From the NCBI GenBank assembly GCA_038503075.1, contig JBCAML010000004.1, positions 703,149 through 767,148 on the forward strand: a stretch of 64,000 nucleotides of DNA, read 5' to 3'. Below, piece by piece: positions 11,571 through 24,810 of the stretch (positions are counted from its first letter, which is position 1; each line of letters opens with the position of its first letter). A program made the translations under genes and the position numbers. The stretch is from Gyromitra esculenta (taxonomy: Eukaryota > Ascomycota > Pezizomycetes > Pezizales > Discinaceae). The notes under the pieces are model-generated. The model had not been told where the DNA came from, searched no databases, and saw only the letters and a program-made list of their open reading frames with translations.

Positions 11571-12575
11571 ATGTTTGCTCGCTCTGTTCGTCCTGCTGCT
11601 GCTCTCCGATTCAGCATCCCTCGTATTGCTCGCCAAATGTCCAACCCCCCTACAACTACTTCGTATGAGCATATCATAGTTACTACCCCTAGGCCAGGGG
11701 TTGGGCAGAGTATGCTTCTACACCAGCTCCCTGCATGTGTGGAAGAGGAAGAAGAGGAAGAAGAGGAAGAAGCAATTGAGCTAATATCCTCTTCCAGTAA
11801 CCCTCAATCGTCCTAAAGCCCTCAATGCTCTCAGCAGTCCACTCATGAAAGAACTCAATGATGCTCTTCGTGCTTTTGAATCTTCAAAGGAAGCTGGTGC
11901 TGTCGTGATTACCGGAAGCGATAAAGCGTTTGCTGCTGGGGCCGACATCAAAGAGATGAAAGATCTCACCTTCGCTGATGCCTTCGGAAATGACTTCATT
12001 AAGCCCTGGTCAGATCTGACGCAGATCACTATCCCCATTATTGCAGCTGTGAATGGGTACGCTCTTGGTGGTGGCTGCGAGCTCGCTATGATGGCTGATA
12101 TTATCTACTGTGGCCCTAAAGCTGCCTTTGGACAGCCTGAGATCAAGCTGGGTGTTATCCCGGGTGGCGGAGGGTCTCAGAGACTCGTGTGGGCTATTGG
12201 AAAGGCGAGGGCTATGGAGATCATCCTTACGGGGAAGAATTTTAGTGCCGAAGAAGCTGAGAGATGGGGCCTTGCTGCGAGGGTGTTTGAGACGCCTGAA
12301 GCATGTGTGGAGGGTGCTTTGGATACTGCAGAGACAATTGCGGGATATGGAAGGCTGGCGGTGAAGGCTGCGAAGGAGGTCGTCAATGCGAGCATGGAAC
12401 ATGGATTGAGCGAGGGAGTGAAGTATGAAAGGAGGATTTTCCACTCTCTTTTTGCTACAAGGGATCAAAAGATTGGTATGGTGACCTTGCCCCTTGCGAA
12501 GGCTGTTACTGATTATAAATGGTAGGAATGAGTGCTTTCATTGAAAAGAAAAAGCCGCAGTGGACTGGAGAATAA
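11571..12575 (+). CDS. Mitochondrial enoyl-CoA hydratase (crotonase family)
   Basis: Three exons, 11571-11709, 11798-12475 and 12526-12575, give 288 residues. The first intron (88 nt) contains a GAA/GAG-rich run. The last intron is needed to reach the family's normal ending MSAFIEKKKPQWTGE. The N-terminus (MFARSVRPAAALRF..., Arg/Ala/Ser-rich, no acidic residues) looks like a mitochondrial presequence of about 25-30 residues. The core shows ITLNRPKALNAL, the oxyanion-hole segment AAGADIKEM, GYALGGGCELAMM with the first catalytic Glu, and FGQPEIKLGVIPGGGG with the second. Members hydrate trans-2-enoyl-CoA in fatty-acid beta-oxidation and branched-chain amino-acid breakdown. The length fits ECHS1-type enzymes. 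The ATG at 11571 is chosen because it starts the presequence. Confidence 0.95.
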
Positions 12576-13622
12576 GTTATACAAATTATAAGGCGTTATC
12601 CTTCGCTCCTCTCTTGCACTGTAGATATAAAAATTTCAAGTGACGTTAACCGTGAAGGGTAATTTGATGGATGTTTCTTCTAGGGGGTACATGTAGCCAT
12701 CTGTGAGGTATCGCAGAGCTCAGAGTGAGAGGGGAAATTTTGGCTATTGGTGATTTGTTAAAGTTACGGGGTGGTTCTGACTGCCGTAGCAAGGTATAAG
12801 CTGTAGCAACAAGTTGCGAGTTGCGTTCTTTACATGATCTGTTTATTAACAAAAATTCTGAGTGATAGGTATCTATCTAAGCCCTACTACTTTGAGTCTA
12901 TTTTCAATCTCGTTAATTGACTATCAAGACTCTCTTAACGGACCTCTAGTCGCGTTCTACTTCCTGTTAGATCTCACACGGCGTTTCTCGGTTTTATCTG
13001 GGATTCAATCTGCAAGTGAGCTGTACCCGAATTGGTTATAGGCCTTTATTAATTGTCAAGGAAGGCTCCAGGAATGTTCTGCGTTTTTCCAAGAATAGCC
13101 TGGGGTTAGTTGATAGAGCTTGTACTCCATATCTTCTCTCGTCTTTATGTATACTTCATTTCCTTGTCTGCCCACCAATTTATTCATTCACTAGGTACGT
13201 ACTTGGGCTGGGAATGAATTGCTACACCCACTTCTGTTGCTATGAGCCAAATTTGGTGGTTGTCGAGCGAGGGTTTGTTTCCACCCTAAGTATTTGGATT
13301 CGACTGAAATTTCGGCAGCCCCTTCGTTATTTAAAAAAACTATCTACTCCTAGGATAGTGTATGCATGTAGTTGACTCTCTAAATTCCAAGAACTTTATG
13401 TTTGAGTTCATTCTCAATATTTAGAAAAATTACTCTCTCATGATCGTTTTCTGTCTTGTGCGAGTAATGACCTGTGCTTTGGTTTACTAAATGATTTCGA
13501 AAAGATTTCGCAACTGATAGTAAAGTTATCTGGTAAGTTTGAAATATGAAATGAGTTCACACCCCGACAAGAACATAAATAAAACCAAAGAAATAAACAA
13601 TGAAATTTTTCCACTGGCGTCT
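12576..13622. other. Intergenic region
   Basis: About 1 kb between the ends of two convergent genes. It includes a TACATGTA palindrome (12688) and AT-rich sequence, with no supportable ORF or RNA gene. Confidence 0.55.
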
Positions 13623-16600
13623 TTAATCCTTCTTTCTCTGCTCCTCTTTATTTACTTCAATTTTACCGGCATCTTGATCTTTCTCCACTTTCCCTGAGCT
13701 ATCTTCCACATTTTTCTGCTCACTGTCATCCGTTTTTCCCACCTGTTCCTGGACACACCCTCCTTGCTCTGTTACCAACTTGATGCTATCGTCTTTGTTT
13801 GGTTCCGTGTGCACATCCATGCTCGCGTCCGCGTCCGGCATCCTGCTATTATCTTTCCGCCTTTCGCTCAATTGACCGACCGGTGTTTCTGACTTCTCTT
13901 CGCTTCCCTCGGTTTTACTCGTTTGAGCTTTCGCCCCTTCATCCTTGATTTCCTTCATCTCATCCTCTGGCCCGACTTCCAGTACGTCCATAGGCATACC
14001 TGCCGGTTCTTTCAGCTCTTGCCTTGGCGTATCGTCCGATTTATTCTCGCCGTTCTTCGGTTCATCGTTTGGCATTTTCTTTAGCTTATCTTTTGATCCG
14101 GCTTTCTGCCCACTTTCTAGCCCACCATTCGATTCATCTTTTGGCTTGTTGGTTGGTTTGCTGTTTGGCAGGTTGGTCGACCTACTTTTCATCCCGTCAT
14201 TTGGTCCAAGCTTACTATTGGGCCGCCCCTTTTGATTAGCCATCTGTCCTTTCTTCTGCCTATCGTTTCCGGTGATTTTTTTGCGAGGACCCTCGGACGG
14301 CTCTTGTAGTATTTGCGTGATCGCATTCATTCGGTCGCCCAGCGACTTCATGGTCTCTAAACCCTTTTCGCATTGTATCTGAAACTCGTTTGTTTTAAGG
14401 TTGAGAGCGTTAGGGCCTTCTTTTCCGAATAGAGACCTGGTCTTAGAGATGAGTTCCTCGAAGCCCATAAATTCCGCCGTATACTTTTCTGTGATATGCA
14501 TCTTTTCTGCTAATTCTCGAATAGCCAAAGATCTTACCGTGACAGTGTCGAGTAGTAAGTAGAGCTCCAGGCCCAGAGTGAACATTATAGCGGTGAACTC
14601 CCGAAACACCTTACGTGATGATTTTTTGAACTTCTGGGTGTCGCAGAGGATCTGCAAAAAAGATACTGCACGTCCGAGGGTGGTCCCCATGTGCGTCTGG
14701 CGGCGGGCATACTTGGCTCGCAGTATCCGATACCAAGCTTGAATTATATAAGCTGCGTTTAGATCCTTTCCGTAGCCCTGGAAATCCAAAACAAAATTCT
14801 GGCGTATTGGTAGCAATTCTATTTGGATGCCAATCCCCTCCCAACCCTCTACACGTTTGGATACCTTTCCTTCGCGAATATAAACCAAGATTGAATCTTT
14901 CCCGTTGTAGAACTGGAAAGCTCGGGACAGGTGTTGAATAAGTGCGTTTGGTGACAGGCCTTGAATTCTGTCTGTTTTAAGACCCCTGTGGCTAAATACC
15001 TATAAAGAGAATAGTGAGCTCGATAGTATGGATATTACAGTATATAGTGAAATATACCTTTTGGATTTTCCCCCAAATCTCGTCGTAGCGAAGCGGTAGA
15101 GGTCCAATTGTTCCTATGTTGACTATAGCGACGGCTAGTAAATCTACACTTCGCCGGACCAGTAGCTCCGTCTCGTTTAGTTTGCCTTGGGGGGAGCTTT
15201 CTAGGCTGCTGATAAGGTCGCAGAAATTGGCAACCACTCTTAATAGTGTCTGTTGGTAGCAGCATTGTTCAAGATCGGTGGTGGCTCTTAGACACGGTTC
15301 CCAATGCGGTAGGTAAAGTTTCGCCCATGATCTTGGAATGACGACGTCTGTGCGCCGAGATGAAAATAACTGGTACCCATCGGAATTAGTCCGAGTATTG
15401 GATTTTGGATAAACGAGTGTTCATTTACCAAAAAAGTCACTATATCCTCGTATATCGAGATGACTGATCCATGATAAAAGGAGAGACACTTCGTGTGACT
15501 CTGCAAGTTTAGAAGGGATAGAAGTAGTCTGCAGACATTTTCGCACTGTAATAGTTATAATTAGGTTAGTAGTGCCTCATATAAGTCAATATTTATTGCC
15601 TATGATGATACGTACAAATCTTCCTGTAGAAAGTTGAGATGGATTTACTGTAGATAGTGAGCGTAATGATTGATAGCTACGGAAAGCTTTCTCGGCGAAG
15701 TCTGGTTGTTGTGGTTGATTCCGAGCTTTTTGGAAGGGCTGGGACTTTGTATGGGGTTTTACACGTTTGTTGAAGATTAGGTTGACGTCGAGGTCATTTT
15801 GTGTGACACCTAATACCAATATTTGTTTAACATCAAGTAAAGGCCGTGTGCGAAATTAGGAAAACGGTTCATAGCCGAGAACTTACCTAAATTGAATCCA
15901 AGTTGATATTTTTCTAACAGTGAGGTGAAATCGTGTTTGGCGTCCTTGAGCTCCCAACGCTTCCAACTGTCACAGAAGCGATTTTGAAGTTTATTAGCGA
16001 CGCTCGTGTTGATCGTTGATGTGCGAATTGCATCACCCGTAATAGCTATTACTCCAGCATCTTGGAAGCAAGAAGAAACATATATCAATTGAGAACAAAG
16101 GGTATCCAGCCAATAATCTGCTTTCAATTAGTGATGTATATAACTGCGAGCATATCTAGTATGATAAAATACCAAGTGTAGGCTCCCCAAGAGCATCGAA
16201 TGAACGACAAAGTCTTACGAGTGACTGTTTCTCACGTTAGAAATGTTTCTAATGATTTATCACAATTCGTTCCCAAACTATAGTTGAATGGGCCAGGGTG
16301 CAGAAACCTCCATAGATTTTGACGATTGAGTTCCCGAGGGAAAATCATGAGAACACTTGAGGCCAGGCCCTGCCTCCTTTCCCGGACCGTCCCATTTCCC
16401 TGTGCTTTGCTTAGTAGATTGGGAGATAGGGGTTAGAACGAATGACAAACCCTGAATCACACATGTATCGCACTTTGATACCTTTGAAGTAGCTACCCAT
16501 AGTTTCCGAGCTTTCATTTCAAGCAAAGATCTCGAGCTTACTATCAGCTTTGAGATGTATGTGGTAATCTTTTTAGAAATTTCCTGATAGCTAAGGGACC

Positions 16601-19600
16601 GGGAAGATTTTGGATCTAGCACTAGATTTGACCAAGTCAGAACAACGTAGGGATTTCCTTCACCTGGGACTAGCAAAACTCCTAGACAAAGAAGAACCGA
16701 TTGTGGTATCGGAAGTCCTTTGTTTTCAGAAATGCCTCTTGAGATTTCTGATAGTCCGCATAAATATTCCAGTGGAAGGTTATCCAAATCTTCTCCCAAT
16801 TTCAAGAAATATTCGATATTCATTGAAACCTATGAGTACAAGCGTAAGTGTTAGTCTTTACCTTAGAAGGACGAAAGATAAACTTCTCACGATTATGTCC
16901 ATATATTCCCTTATCCAGGTTTCCTTAATATTTCTTCTGTTTGGTTTGATTCCGTCCTTGAAGTACTTATTTGCCACTGCGACAAGATCTGCCCAAGGTT
17001 GACTCCAGCTATTTCCTAAGAGACTTTGGCTGAAACTCAAGTCAACACTAGTAGCGGAGGACTTTGATATACTGGAAAAGAGTTTTCTGGTTTGTGAATA
17101 TTTGAAAATTTCTTTCAGCTGCAGGTCATCCTCAGACTCATTTAGGTCGATACCGTACTCTGATCCTTGGTCCATGATTAGCTCTAAGGCCTCCTCAAAT
17201 TCTCCAAGCTTAACGATGTATTTGAACGCTTCTTTAAGTTTACCGCGGGCGAGATAGAACTCTAGAAGTTCTTCCTTGTGCTGGAATTCCTTTAGAAATT
17301 CTTCCTTCTCCTCATCTGAGAAAAAGGTATTGAATGTTTGTTCCCGGAGGAGGGGATTAATTTCCCCTTGCCGTAAAAGGATATTGCATTGCCGAGCGTA
17401 GATTTTCCTGTCTCTATCCTCTATGGAGTCCCGACACCTGTTTCGCAATAGTTATTATCTACTTAAGATGAAGTAATGGGGCTGGATAAAAGTTAATACT
17501 TGTGTACACTGCGAACTAACTCCTCAAACAGTTTTCCTTTGTAGAGCACTTGGAGTGCTTTATAATCTATTCCGGCTTTATGATATTGGTGTGCAGCTTT
17601 CTCATGCATTTCAGCCCTTTCGAATAGTCCAGCAGCTTTTTCATGTCTCCTTTTTTCGGAGTAGAGTTCTATAATTGTTGGTCAAAGTGTGTCGACGGCT
17701 GATGAGGTATCTTCTCACCTGCAGCTGCAGCAAAATCCCCCGAGGCTTCTAGGCAGTGTGCCGCCCTCTCATTCATGCCAATCTCGAGGAAGAGAGAACT
17801 GGCCTGTTTGAAGGACGATATAAGCCTCGCTGTGTTGCCTTGGGCTCGACTTTCCCGTCCTTTTTGTTCTGCAATACTCGCTTCGGCCCACAAAATATTT
17901 TCCGTGCTTTGTGCATTCCTAAAGCAACGGAGAGCCTGAGAGATTTTTAAGCTCGCTATCTTTGTACTTATAAAATTGAATGCGCGTAGCACTTACTTGA
18001 TCTAAAACCCCTCGTTCCATACATTGTTCTCCGGTTTCGATCCACTCTTGAGCACTGGTTGCACTAGCAGGGCGAACATCTGGCATTAAACTTGGTAGCT
18101 GATGGTTATGTGATTAGCTCCGTTCAAAAAAAATTTAGGCATTACCAACATACATCAGAGGACTTGAAGTGCCTGATGTCAACTAGTGGGCTTGGAGCTT
18201 TTGTTGTGAAAAGTTCCAAAATGGAGCTCGTTTTGCTTTCCAGTATCCACAGTCGATTTCGAGGGCGAGTGATTGCAACGTACAAGTTCTAAATGAGCTA
18301 TGTATAAGAGGACCGAGAAGACTAACAGTAAATTTTCAATCCTTTGATTGGGAATACCTTTAATTCTGAGCACATTGTCTGTTATGCAATCAGCACAGCC
18401 ATTTGCCCAAGTAGTTTGGATATGAACTTGGATTGGTGGTTTCAATACTTACCATGTGGTTTGTGCTATAAAATGGGTCTGATCCATGTAATAAATCTTG
18501 TAAAGACTTAAAGCTTTTCAAGCAAGGGCTTGAGGAGAAAAAATCAAAGAGGAAAACGTTATCGTACTCCATTCCTTTGCTCTGGAGTATGGTAAAAACC
18601 AAAGTTCCGTCTCCTAGCCTTGCTTGTAGTTCTTCTTGTACTAACTGGTCTCGTACAATGACTACTTGCTTGTTCCTGATCTGTTTTGACTTAGAATTAC
18701 TACTCTCGCATTGACTTTCTTTCTTATCCTTTTCGGAGTGAGATTTTCCAGCCATCTCCATAAGCTCAATCAGTTCCGATCCAACTTTATGCGAGTTAAT
18801 GTTAAAGATATTAATAGTTATGTCAAATAGGGTAATGTCCTACCAAAAATCATTGGTTTCGGCCCCAAGTACTGGCTTATCTCAGGAAGTAGTTTGTCGA
18901 CCATATCTGGGAAACCTTCATGAACCAATGGTATTAGATCTATATAGCTAGTAATCCTAATACCAATAATTTTTTTACGTACCTCTCCACAAAAGCTCCA
19001 TAACGAACGATGCAAGGGATAGGATTCCTTGATGTGAACGAAAGTTTCGTGATAACGAAAATAGTTCGGGTTTTGCTAGACGGGGATCGATACTTGCAAA
19101 TGCACTGCCCTGGAAGTGATCATAAAACAAGGCTTTTACGTTTGCAAATCTAAACGTAGAATCTTTTGATATGCATTGTGCCGAATCTCCCGCTTTAATT
19201 GAGAAGGATCATGTAAATATTTATCATGGTATTGAAAGATAAATTTTTACGTACCAAAATGAATACCCCTAGGATTTTGAACTAGGTTGAGAAGCAGCTC
19301 GATTTCTAGCGGCCGCTGGTCTTGAACCTCTGCATGGCGTTAGCTTTCTCCTCATGAGTAGCACAAGATAATATAATTAACAGCAGGATCAGACGTACCA
19401 TCGACATATACCTCCTCGAAAAGTGCCTCCAGCCTGCGCCTCAGCCCAGTATCCTTAGCCAGTTCACACAGTACAACCTTAACCCTGTCAATGCCATCGT
19501 AATCTCCATATTGCTTTTTCTTACTCTCATAATGCTCAAAGACATTATATACTTTGTCCCTGTCGCCTTCTTTCGTAAAGGTTGGGGCAAGCCTAGAGCT

Positions 19601-22334
19601 TTTGGATTGATATTCTTCGCGAGAAAGTGACTGAAGGTTGGTAAGAAGCGATGCCGCGCCCTTGATAACTCCCATAATTTCTGCAAATACTAAGTCCGGC
19701 TCTAGGCCAACCTTTAAAATTGTAGGGAATTGTTGCCAGTAGGCTACTTTGAAAATATCAAAGTCAACCATTTGGCGCATGGTGGTTGCTGAGGTTCCGC
19801 CCTTTCCTGTAGTTGCTTGCGAGAAAAAGTCTCTTCGGTCATTTGCCCTTGGTTAATCAATCAGTGATTTATGATATTGGAAACATGAAATAAAGTATAA
19901 AACTCAAAATACATACTTAATCGTATTTTCTAGGCGCTTCAAGAAATGTCCGAATGTACAGACAAGTGGGAAATCCTGTTTTTTTAGTGAGAATAAATCT
20001 TCGGTGGTCTCTTCGTCCATCCCATCCCGAGAATGAGTAGGTGTATCAATTTTATCGCTACCTGGGTTGAACCCAGTCCCCACTCTTAACAGTTGCGTGT
20101 CTATCAATAGCTGAACTTCACTTTCTAATTTTCGTGCGAGAGGCTCCGAGCGAGTAAGTAGCAACTTATTGAGATTTGAGCTTGCGGTTAGTAAGGGAGC
20201 CCAGATATATTGTCCCTCTTATATAGATAAAACAAGATAGGGGTTGAGGATATACACACCTGACGAATCGGGGTTTCGCGCTCAACTAAATTTCGAGCAA
20301 GATATCTGCCTAGTAGCTTATAAAGTAGGCAAGACGTCTTTCCTGTACCGCTTCTTCCGAGTATGAAAGTTGCGGTTCTGAAATGTTTGATAATGTTGAC
20401 TTCTTGACCTGTTACATCCAATGGGAAATCTGACCGTGGCTGATCATGAATAATACTCTCTAGGACAGTACTTGTGAGAGCGTGGAATTTTCCTGATATG
20501 CCTCGGCATAGCTTACTTAGCAAACAAAAGTATTCGATAAGCAAAAAAATTAAATGTTTACGATTGAAGAAACTTACCTGATATAAGCATATCTTGGGCG
20601 GTTCTCTTATCTGTAGTTCTTGGGTCGGGTTCATTGGTCGGGTCCTGTTCGGATCGTTCAAATATAAAAGGGACTTTTCTGTTGTTATGTTTTTCGATCA
20701 AGTTTTTTTTGCAATTGGCAATTCGGCTTGAAGAAAAGCCCTGTTGAGCAAAACTTACTGAATCGAGCGATGATAGCATCTGTAATATATGTGTAGTCAT
20801 TAGTCACGTTCCAAGGACAAATAATCTCAGCTCCGACACTTGAGACACCGACCTCCTTAACATCTCCAATCCTCCAAACTGAACGCTATGATATCAGCTT
20901 TAAATCTTTTAATACTTAGAAATCTCGGACTGGCGCTAACCTCGTACTATCTGACAATCCGCGTTTCTCTTTTCATCAAAACCTATATCTACTTGCCATA
21001 GTATACGCCCGTTGCTTCCATACCATGCTTGAAAAAGGCGGACTTTGAAGCGATCCTCAGTATCGGCAACAGGTCTAGCGATAGACTTGCCACTCCATTC
21101 ACCTGAAGCAAGCTTTTCCAATTTTTCCTTAATGTGATGAAAGTTTCCTGTTTATGAATTTGAGACGTGTGAGTTCTTTTAGGTATACTGTAGTGGTACT
21201 AGCTGGGCAGGGGAGCGTACCTTCTTTTTTGGAGTTCTTGAGATCTTTCAACGCTTGCGCTGAAAGAGAAATTTTCCAAATACCTAGGCTACTACCAAAC
21301 AATCCTTCAAAGGAACCTAAGTCCAGTTCTTTCAATTCTTCCTCGAAATCGGTATTGATTGTTGGAAGGGTAACATCAGAAGTTCTCCCATAGCCGCGTC
21401 GGAAACACAATCGGCAGGGGAAGGTACTTATAACTGTCTGTATTACGTTAAGAGTTTCTGTTGTTTCGATTTCGTTGATAGTGCGAAGCAAAGCGTTTTC
21501 AGAGGCTGGAACACTCATGCCACAGCTTTTGAGTAACGCTATAATTTCTGGTGTGAAGCTCTTAGTAGCCGGTGAAGCAACATAAACTCGGTGCTTCTGC
21601 CCAGATCTTTCCTCGCCAGTTTTCAGTATCCGGAAGTTAACTTGCGAATGAATTGCGGAAGATGAGCCTAAACTCTGGTTTGAAGCTCCGGATTCGTGTT
21701 TTGCCCTGAGGTAGACTCCAAGAGTTTTGAGCAAACTCCATCTATCAATTGTGCTGGAGACACCGTGACCGCTATCACAGTTTTTAGCAAGATCAACAAC
21801 TGTCTCGGCCCAGGTCTGCATCGATTTCGGGTTCGTGGCCAAGAAGTTCACTCGTTCGTGCATGAAATCATAGCTACGCTTTTCAGATATTAACTTTCCA
21901 AGGAGGCGTGGGGTTTCTCCAAGTCTTGCCGCAAGCTGGTCAAAGGAATTTTTATCCGAGAGAGGAATAACTGAGACCAAGAGCTCAAACAAAGCATCGC
22001 GATTATGAAGTTGTTGATATTCGTTTCCAAGTAAGGGGAGAACAACTTCCTTAACCAAATACCCTCCTACGGCCTTTTTCGAATCAAGTTCCTCTTTAGC
22101 TTGTTTTCCTGAGGTCGTTTTGGGAGTATACTGGGGAACTTTTCGTAGAAACTCTGTAATCCGTGTACCATAGATCTCAAAGCTAGCGATGAACGCTCCT
22201 GAAACCTCTCGATCGGTAAGAAAGTCAGAAGCTTGGGTTGGATTACGTTTCAGGGAGTTATAGGCTTCGATCCACGACTTCTGGCTATGTTTGTTCTCGT
22301 CTAAGATGAAGGAAACGAACTTTGTGTCGTCCAT
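13623..22334 (-). CDS. Large UvrD-like (TRANK1-type) superfamily 1 helicase with TPR-like repeats
   Basis: I model 24 exons (high to low): 22334-21221, 21147-20941, 20878-20759, 20673-20578, 20492-20260, 20164-19917, 19847-19399, 19329-19255, 19186-18983, 18939-18844, 18784-18453, 18378-18358, 18288-18154, 18098-17997, 17935-17719, 17668-17500, 17437-16891, 16829-16308, 16224-16173, 16120-15887, 15809-15616, 15545-15429, 15369-15058, 14999-13623. They join in phase to about 2390 residues. Helicase motifs in order: Walker A GRSGTGKT (about 558), DEVQDQRP (about 822), GDSAQCISKDSTFRF, LSRNFRSHQGIL, QSKGMEYDNVFLFDFF (about 1025) and NLYVAITRPRNRLW (about 1066). TPR-like helices follow (about 1145-1260), then IPRSW, an IQ-like segment near 2020 and a Lys/Glu/Pro-rich tail (about 2176-2390). 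The architecture resembles TRANK1-like fungal proteins of unknown function. Exons 4 and 18 have the least certain borders. The start is an ATG just upstream of the conserved N-terminus. Confidence 0.85.
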
Positions 22335-24520
22335 CGCGTCAAGACTTAGTTTCTTAGAGAATGATTATCTGCTTCTTTTCGAAAGGGGGAGGTCAAGGGC
22401 GTTTCTAAAGATGAGTAGCTAAGATAGGATGAAGCGAGCAATGGAGATGGTAAAGTATTTGTATAACAAGTGTACCTAGTTGTATATAAGGATTTGCCCT
22501 AATAGACAGCAGAACATAAATTATCGGAGTCCTCCTAAGACCTCCGTCGGTAAAACGCATACGGCGTGGCACGGATAGACGAGGGGAAGTACACCAACGG
22601 CACGTTCACGGGATAGGCCAGTTGCGACAGGCTGTTGGGGCAAAAATGCGATCTTTTTCCAGCAGAACTTGCTCTCTGATTACTAACAAGCAGGTTTGCT
22701 GGCTCTGGCAGGGTCAACGGGAGCATCCAGTTCCTCCAAGGACGTCGCGAAAGTCAGCTGAGACCGAGTGATATGTTATGATTGGACTTATATTAACACG
22801 ACAACACTAAAAGAATCATCGATGGAAGGCAAGTTTCGAAAATCGAGGGATGCGCTTGTGATCGAGGATTTGTCGGCTGTACGGTCCAGAAATTGCGTAT
22901 AACTGTGATCTTGGGTCCACTATCACAATCAAAATATTTCGCGCACTCGATACAATTAGGGTGTGGTAGGTTGCCTGAATCTTCATGTCCCTTTCCGTAC
23001 TACCTAAGGCACGTGCTCGTTGCCGAGTGCACATACGGTTCTGCGTAATCTCGGCCCCCTTTAAACAAAGAGGAAAAGGGTTCGTACCGAGACATAAGTG
23101 AGGCTGCTGCATATGATATATGATTAGAGGGTGTATTGCAGCTGGCAGGTCCTATAAAATAATGTGATGTCTATTTAACTTACAACAGTAACCGTACTAT
23201 TTAGCAATCTTTCGGGCTTTCCTTTCTTGCGTCTTTAATTCCACTTTCCACGATCGTAGTGTTCTATAACGTATTTAGTTTGATTCATTCGTATCTATGT
23301 AGACATACGTGTACTCAACAGTTCTTTCGATTTACTGGATACATGTATGCAATACATGCGTATAGTCTTAGAAAATACATCGCACCCTCGGATCCTCTGA
23401 ATCAACGTGCGTTCAAACGCATCAGCGATCATGAGGCTGGACGAGAAAGGAAGAAAGGGAAGAAAAGAATCTAGCTTTACCATACTAATAGGCTTGCATT
23501 CTACTGTGCCTAGCTAAGAGTACAGGTCCAACCCGAAGTATTGTAGGATAACTCCCACGTCATTAATCAACGGTTTTTTATCATCAGATTACCCATCTAC
23601 TTAATTCTCCCCACTTGTTCGCGTACATAGGGTTGTAGCTAGGCTATACCAGATCTGCCTCTTAGACTGTATGTCGCTTTCCACTTGATCCCCCTTGAAC
23701 CTCTCCCGCGATTAGAACTAGCTGCGATGTCAATACTTCCCAGATCTCCGCCCTTGACCCAGCCGAATGGCGAAGCACCCTCGAAAACCCCTGTAAATGG
23801 GAGGTGGCCAACCCTTACTGGTAAATGTCTTATTATTTTTCTTCCTAGATGCCGCCGCTATGCATGTTGGGAGCCGGGCTGGACATCAATGCTTCTTTAT
23901 CTATTATAACACAAATTCCTGCATGATTGCAACGAGTCCCTGTTCAGAGTGGGTTGAAAAACCGACCTAGTTAGGAGATTAGGAATAAACCGTATAAATT
24001 ATTCCGTATATTATCTATCTCTAGTTCTTTGATCCTTTAACTGTAGACCCTAAGCCTGTTTGTTATAGTTTCTTTAAATTTCAGTTTCATGTCGGGTACC
24101 CTCCCTCCAGCATTTCAACCCTTCACGACAAACCCCTGAAGGCAAACTCCGTGGTGAGGAGGAAAAATTCAGAAGTAGTGAACTTAGTATTCAAATCCGG
24201 AGCTTCAAAGATATTTTTCTACTTAAACACACTTTCTTCATTTCATACTCGGTAGAGGGATGAGACGGAGAAGACAATGAGAGTGTCTCGGAATATGAGA
24301 GCCCAGTGATCGTAGTCTCAAACCGGTTCGCAGGGTTAGCCCAGTCCCAACTATCTGGGGAAATTTATGACCATTAAGAAATTCCCCAAGCGGCAAATGA
24401 CTATACTCCCGAAACCACTAGAGCTCCCAGAGGGCTATGTATCGTGATCGATGAAAACTTTAGTGTGATACTTGATACTTGATATAGTCTTGTCCGCGGC
24501 AGCACGAAATCGAAATTCTC

Positions 24521-24810
24521 TCAAGTGCTGAATAGGGGTTGACCCAAGGGTGGCTCTGGCGTTGTCGTTAACGTAACCTGTTCAGCCATAATTGAAAGTA
24601 TTATATAAGTCTGGATAGGTCTGACTGCAGTCTTAAAATGATAGGATAATCGTTGCTGTGAATGATGAACAAATTTGCCAAATCTTTTGATATGGCCATA
24701 GCTATAGAATGCGTATCCACCATCTCCGAGGGCAATTGAGAAAAGTCTGGGAGCGATATTCAAGCCGCGGTAGTGCTCTTTGCCGGTGACGGATTTTGTG
24801 ATCCAAAAAC
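24521..24810 (-). pseudogene. Possible remnant of a protein-coding gene
   Basis: The reverse strand reads WITKSVTGKEHYRGLNIAP and then RLFSIALGDGGYAFYSYGHI without interruption. It has an ordered mix of aromatic and small residues that looks protein-like rather than random, but tandem stops lie just upstream and no start or splice sites make a gene. It reminds me of a fungus-specific module with a xLFSIALGxxGxYxFxY pattern, but I cannot name the family. It may equally be a chance ORF. Confidence 0.22.

Noticed and set aside
22535..22726. 63-codon reverse ORF upstream of the helicase
   Set aside because: No family resemblance or coding-like periodicity; lies where the helicase promoter is expected.
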